NCBI GenBank assembly: GCA_019637105.1
Contig: JAHBWF010000036.1
Span: 1-55,855 of the forward strand
DNA from: Labilithrix sp.
GTDB taxonomy: Bacteria; Myxococcota_A; Polyangia; Polyangiales; Polyangiaceae
Length of the DNA stretch: 55,855 bases
Direction of reading: 5' to 3'
Positions 52,497 to 55,855 of the stretch are shown one piece after another. A program made the translations under genes and the position numbers. Under the pieces are notes generated by a model, which did no database searches, was not told where the DNA came from, and was given only the letters and a program-made list of their open reading frames with translations. Within the stretch, counting starts at the first letter, position 1. Each line of letters begins with the position of its first letter.

Positions 52497-54569
52497 ATGA
52501 TCCGCTCAACGAACCCGCTCGGACCCGTCACCGTGATGCTCGGCGTCCTTGCGTCGCAAGCCTGTTCGCACAACGGGCGTACGGGCGCAGCCGCGAAGAC
52601 GAAGACGCAGACGGGTGAGACACACACGACGGCCGCGGCGGCCGCTGGGACCACATCGACTGCGGCGAAGCCTGCCAGCGAGGCGACGAAACGCGCTCAG
52701 GCCGAGGAGCTCCGTCGCGCACCGTTCGCGGATACGAGGGACTTCGCGAACGCCAAACGAGGATTGATCTCGTCGCTCCCGAACGAAGGCATCGTCAAAG
52801 ATGCGCAGGGCAAGATCGTCTGGAACCTAAAAGCGTTCAAGGACTACGTAAAGCAAGGCGAGAAGGCTCCCGACACGGTGAACCCAAGCCTCTGGCGAAT
52901 GGCGCAGCTCCTCGCGAACGACGGGCTCTTCGAGGTCGTGCCTGGTGTGTATCAGGTTCGCGGCGCCGACCTGTCGAACATGACCATCGTCGAGGGAGCG
53001 AAGGGCATCACGATTTACGACCCGCTCCTCTCGGTGGAGACTGCCAAGTTCGCGCTCGATCTCTACCATGCCCATCGACCCAAGCGCCCCGTCGTCGCCG
53101 TCGTCCATTCTCACTCGCACGTCGATCACTTCGGCGGAGTGCGCGGTGTCGTCGACGAGAGGGACGTGAAGTCGGGCAAGGTGAAGATCTACGCACCCGA
53201 CGGCTTCCTCGAGGAAGCGGTATCCGAAAACGTCTTCGCGGGCACGGCGATGTCGCGACGCGCGGCCTACATGTACGGGAACTCGATTCCGCGGGGACCA
53301 ACCGGGCAGACGACGGCGGGGCTTGGCGTAAGCACGTCGTCGGGTCAGGTCACGATCCTCCCGCCGACCGACATCATCAAGAAGACGGGGGAGCGGCGGA
53401 CGATCGACGGCGTCGACTACGAGTTCATCATGGCTCCGGGCTCGGAGGCTCCAGCCGAGATGATGTGGTACCTCCCGAACAAGAAGCTCGTGAACACGGC
53501 CGAAAACTCCGTGCGCACGATGCATAACCTTTACACGCTCCGCGGCGCCAAGACGCGCGACGCGGCGAAGTGGCCGGCGTACCTGAACGAGGTGCTCAAA
53601 CGCTGGGGCAAGGAGGCGGAGACGGAGATCGGCATGCACCACTGGCCGACGTGGGGAAACGCCGACGTGGTCGAGCACATCAAGGCGCAGCGTGACGTCT
53701 ACAAGTTCATACACGATCAGACGCTCCACCTGGCGAACCAGGGCTACACGCTCAACGAGCTCGCCGATCGGGTCAAGCTCCCGGAGGGGCTCGAGAACAG
53801 CTGGGCGGTTCACGGCTACTACGGCTCCAAGAGCCACAACGTGCGCGCAGTCTACAACTATTACCTCGGATATTTTGACGGCAACCCGGCGCACCTCGAC
53901 CCGCTCTCGCCCGAGGAGGTCGGTCGAAGGTATGTCCACGTGATGGGCGGTCCCGAGGCGGTGCTTGCGGCCGGAAGGCAGGCTTTCGCCGCAGGCGACT
54001 ATCGTTGGGGGGCAGAGCTCATGAATCACCTGGTCTTCGCGATGCCGAACAACGCCGAAGCGAAGAATCTACAGGCGGACATCCTCGAGCAGCTCGGCTA
54101 TCAGGCCGAGAACGGAACCTGGCGAAACTTCTATCTCACCGGTGCCCAGGAGCTTCGGAGTGGTGTGGCCAAGGGCGGTGCGCCCGTGGCGGCGAGCCCC
54201 GACGTCATCGCGAACATGTCGCTCGACATGGTCTTCGCATACATGGGCATTGAGCTCGATCCCGATCGCGCCGCTGGCAAGAAGCTGGTGATCAACTTCA
54301 ACTTCCCTGACACGAAGCAGAAGTATGCGCTCTACCTCGAGCGCTCAGTCCTCAACGCGTGGCCGGACTATCAGGATGAGAAGGCGGACACGACCGTGAC
54401 CCTCGATCGATCGACGCTGAATCGCCTGCTGACGAAGGCGGCCAAGACCCCGGACGCGATCCGCGAGGGCAAAGTGCAGCTCGCGGGCGACGCTGACAAA
54501 CTTGAGCAGCTCATCGGCTCCCTCGACGACCTGGGCAAATCGTTCTGGTTTAACGTCGTGACACCGTAG
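52497..54569 (+). CDS. Alkyl sulfatase (SdsA1/YjcS-like) metallo-beta-lactamase-fold enzyme
   Basis: 690 residues. Signal-like N-terminus with Cys (VMLGVLASQACSH), then a Thr/Ala-rich linker. The metal motif HxHxDH is VVHSHSHVDHFGG near residue 205, with further ligands in NTAENSVRTMHN and EIGMHHWPTWGN. A dimerisation domain follows (YYLGYFDGNPAHLDPLSPEE), and the last 130 residues are an SCP2-like lipid-binding domain. Order and length match alkyl sulfatases that hydrolyse SDS-type primary alkyl sulfates. AAGGAA lies six bases before ATG 52497. Confidence 0.93.
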   Translation: MIRSTNPLGPVTVMLGVLASQACSHNGRTGAAAKTKTQTGETHTTAAAAAGTTSTAAKPASEATKRAQAEELRRAPFADTRDFANAKRGLISSLPNEGIVKDAQGKIVWNLKAFKDYVKQGEKAPDTVNPSLWRMAQLLANDGLFEVVPGVYQVRGADLSNMTIVEGAKGITIYDPLLSVETAKFALDLYHAHRPKRPVVAVVHSHSHVDHFGGVRGVVDERDVKSGKVKIYAPDGFLEEAVSENVFAGTAMSRRAAYMYGNSIPRGPTGQTTAGLGVSTSSGQVTILPPTDIIKKTGERRTIDGVDYEFIMAPGSEAPAEMMWYLPNKKLVNTAENSVRTMHNLYTLRGAKTRDAAKWPAYLNEVLKRWGKEAETEIGMHHWPTWGNADVVEHIKAQRDVYKFIHDQTLHLANQGYTLNELADRVKLPEGLENSWAVHGYYGSKSHNVRAVYNYYLGYFDGNPAHLDPLSPEEVGRRYVHVMGGPEAVLAAGRQAFAAGDYRWGAELMNHLVFAMPNNAEAKNLQADILEQLGYQAENGTWRNFYLTGAQELRSGVAKGGAPVAASPDVIANMSLDMVFAYMGIELDPDRAAGKKLVINFNFPDTKQKYALYLERSVLNAWPDYQDEKADTTVTLDRSTLNRLLTKAAKTPDAIREGKVQLAGDADKLEQLIGSLDDLGKSFWFNVVTP

Positions 54570-54652
54570 TCCCTCGGCCACGAGTTGCTGTCCAACTCCA
54601 AGCCGGCCGGCTCCCGCGCCCGCCGCGCAGAGTGCGCTACAAGTGAAGGGCG

Positions 54653-55303
54653 ATGATGGTGACGGAAACGCAAGCTGATCATCGCCTCTATGGCGTCCCG
54701 GGTTGGGGCTCCGTGCTGGTCGAAGCGGCGCTGGTGCGTGCGCGGCTGCCGTACACGGTCGAGGACGTCACCGGGTTCGACGAACCAGGCCCGGCGCGGG
54801 ATCGTCTTCTCACCGTCAACCCGCTCGCTCAGGTGCCAGCGCTCGTACTGTCCGACGGTACGGTGATGACGGAGAGCGCGGCGATCCTGCTTCATCTGGC
54901 GGAGACCTATCCTGAAGCGGGGCTCGCGCCTCCGGTCGGGCATCCACTTCGTCCCGTCTTTCTGCGCAGGTTGATCTGGCTCGTGAGCGCCGTCTACGCA
55001 ACCTTCACCTATGCCGACTACCCGGAGCGCTGGGCTCCGAGCGCGCCCGAAGAGCTGCGAGATCGCGTGCTCGCGCGACGTATGGACCTGTGGCGGCAGT
55101 GGGAGGACGAGATCGCACCCTCGCCGTGGGCGTTGGGTGAGCGGTTCTCCGCACTCGATCTCTGGCTCGCGCCCATGACGCGGTGGCGACCGGGGCGCGA
55201 CTGGCTGGTGGCAAACTGCCCGAAGCTGCTCGGTATCGCTCTACGCGTCGACGCGGAGCCCGACCTCCGTGACTTGTGGGCCCGCAATTTCGGTGCGGTG
55301 TAA
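54653..55303 (+). CDS. Glutathione S-transferase family protein
   Basis: 216 residues. The thioredoxin-like N-domain shows RLYGVPGWGSVLVEAALVRA, the cis-Pro LAQVPALVL and the glutathione-binding MTESAAILLHLAETYPE. The helical C-domain has GERFSALDLWLAPMTRWRPG. It lies 83 bases after the alkyl sulfatase and could share its transcript, fitting detoxification. A short inverted repeat (AGCGC/GCGCT, 55304-55318) follows the stop. Confidence 0.9.
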   Translation: MMVTETQADHRLYGVPGWGSVLVEAALVRARLPYTVEDVTGFDEPGPARDRLLTVNPLAQVPALVLSDGTVMTESAAILLHLAETYPEAGLAPPVGHPLRPVFLRRLIWLVSAVYATFTYADYPERWAPSAPEELRDRVLARRMDLWRQWEDEIAPSPWALGERFSALDLWLAPMTRWRPGRDWLVANCPKLLGIALRVDAEPDLRDLWARNFGAV

Positions 55304-55490
55304 AGCGCACGAAGCGCTGAGGGTCGACGGACACCCGAAGCGGGAAGAAGCCCCGGTGAGCCCGGCGCGGGACCGCGACCCAGCGTTCAACAGTCCCGCG
55401 CCCGCCACCCGGAGCGCGCCGTCGGCGACGCTCACGCCTCATGCGTGGAAACCGCGGAGATCGGCGCCCTGCGCTGCGGATCTCGCGCGC

Positions 55491-55669
55491 GCGTGAGCGC
55501 CGGGATCGCGGGCACGTGAACGCTCGGATCGCCGTCATGTGAACGCCGAGATCGGACCACGTGAACACCGGGATCGGGGCCACGTGAACGCCCGGATCGG
55601 GCTCACGTGAACACCGAGATCGGCGCGATGTGAACACCAGGATCGGCGTCGTGAACGCCGAGATCGGAA
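55491..55669. repeat. Array of eight 21-23 bp repeats before an IS21-type transposase
   Basis: Units of the form GTGA[AG]C[AG]CC-N-[AG]GATCG begin at 55493, 55516, 55539, 55561, 55584, 55607, 55630 and 55651. Spacing is 23 bases in most steps, 22 or 21 in two. Variation is concentrated at the same few positions. IS21 elements carry multiple transposase-binding repeats at their ends, and the transposase start follows within 80 bases, so this is probably an element end. The rest of 55304-55746 holds no gene I can support. Confidence 0.75.
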
Positions 55670-55746
55670 GGAAGTGCCGCGTGGGGTCGCAGCTGCTCAT
55701 CCGGGTCTTCGACGAGGAGACCGGAGAGCCGATGGAGCGACTGGCG

Positions 55747-55855
55747 ATGAGCAAGACGAGAGAGATTCTGCGGCTGCGATGGGCGCTCGGCAGGAGCGTT
55801 CGGGAGACGGCGCGCGCGACGGGGCTGAGCGCGGGCGCGGTGTCGAAGACGGAGA
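55747..55855 (+). CDS. istA: IS21-family transposase IstA, N-terminal part
   Basis: The frame runs off the right edge. MSKTREILRLRWALGRSVRE then TARATGLSAGAVSKTE is the helix-turn-helix start of IS21-type transposases. GGAG lies nine bases before ATG 55747; ATG 55732 and GTG 55681 are in-frame alternatives. The repeat array directly upstream supports an element end. The IstB helper gene would be expected outside the window. Confidence 0.85.
   Translation, partial: MSKTREILRLRWALGRSVRETARATGLSAGAVSKTE

Noticed and set aside
55491-55669. Repeat array considered as CRISPR
   Set aside because: The whole 21-23 base period is similar between units, leaving no unique spacers, and no cas gene is present.

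Overview
The window is very GC-rich DNA with dense, tightly packed genes. Frequent 4-base ATGA/GTGA overlaps, Asp/Gly/Ala-rich lipoprotein linkers, many c-type cytochromes, sigma-54 type regulators and a wax-ester synthase all point to a myxobacterium-like member of the Myxococcota/Deltaproteobacteria. That assignment is inferred from gene content; no rRNA or other phylogenetic marker is present, and I saw no tRNA or CRISPR array.

Left part (1-27 kb): a partial two-CxxCH protein, a LysR regulator facing an aldo/keto reductase, then a redox and low-oxygen block. Its core is a minus-strand cbb3 oxidase operon (12496 down to 4643) reading ccoI-ccoS-ccoNO(fused)-ccoQ-ccoP(one haem)-ccoG-TauE/SafE-like, followed by a CDP-alcohol phosphatidyltransferase. 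Around it lie a wax-ester synthase coupled to an alpha/beta hydrolase, a degenerate histidine kinase with a receiver protein, a TreT-like glycosyltransferase, a globin-coupled histidine kinase with its NtrC-type regulator (candidate sigma-54 promoters at 19088 and 22170), three small two-CBS-domain proteins, two universal stress proteins and a hemerythrin-like protein. Together these look like an oxygen-sensing and respiratory-adaptation neighbourhood.

Middle part (27.0-35.3 kb): the most striking section. It holds a NapC/NirT-type membrane tetrahaem cytochrome, a predicted beta-barrel outer-membrane protein, a 13-haem lipoprotein, a protein with about 25 haem motifs, a divergently placed 13-haem lipoprotein rich in CX3CH/CX4CH motifs, and a 6-haem lipoprotein with a collagen-like Gly-X-Y stretch. 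About 61 haem-binding motifs lie in 8 kb. The layout matches a porin-cytochrome conduit for moving electrons across the outer membrane.

Right part (35.4-55.9 kb): past a cluster of three hairpins, gene content becomes accessory: TetR, HxlR and ArsR regulators each facing an oxidoreductase or transporter with visible operators, a truncated GNAT gene, a frameshifted quinone oxidoreductase, two DsbA-like proteins flanking a 66-residue peptide, a gene-fragment graveyard with a recombinase-linked protein, an MFS transporter/aldo-keto reductase pair, a truncated nuclease-NTPase (defence-like) beside a DUF1016 nuclease, an alkyl sulfatase and a GST. The window ends in eight 21-23 bp repeats followed by the start of an IS21-type transposase. 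This half looks shaped by transfer and decay.
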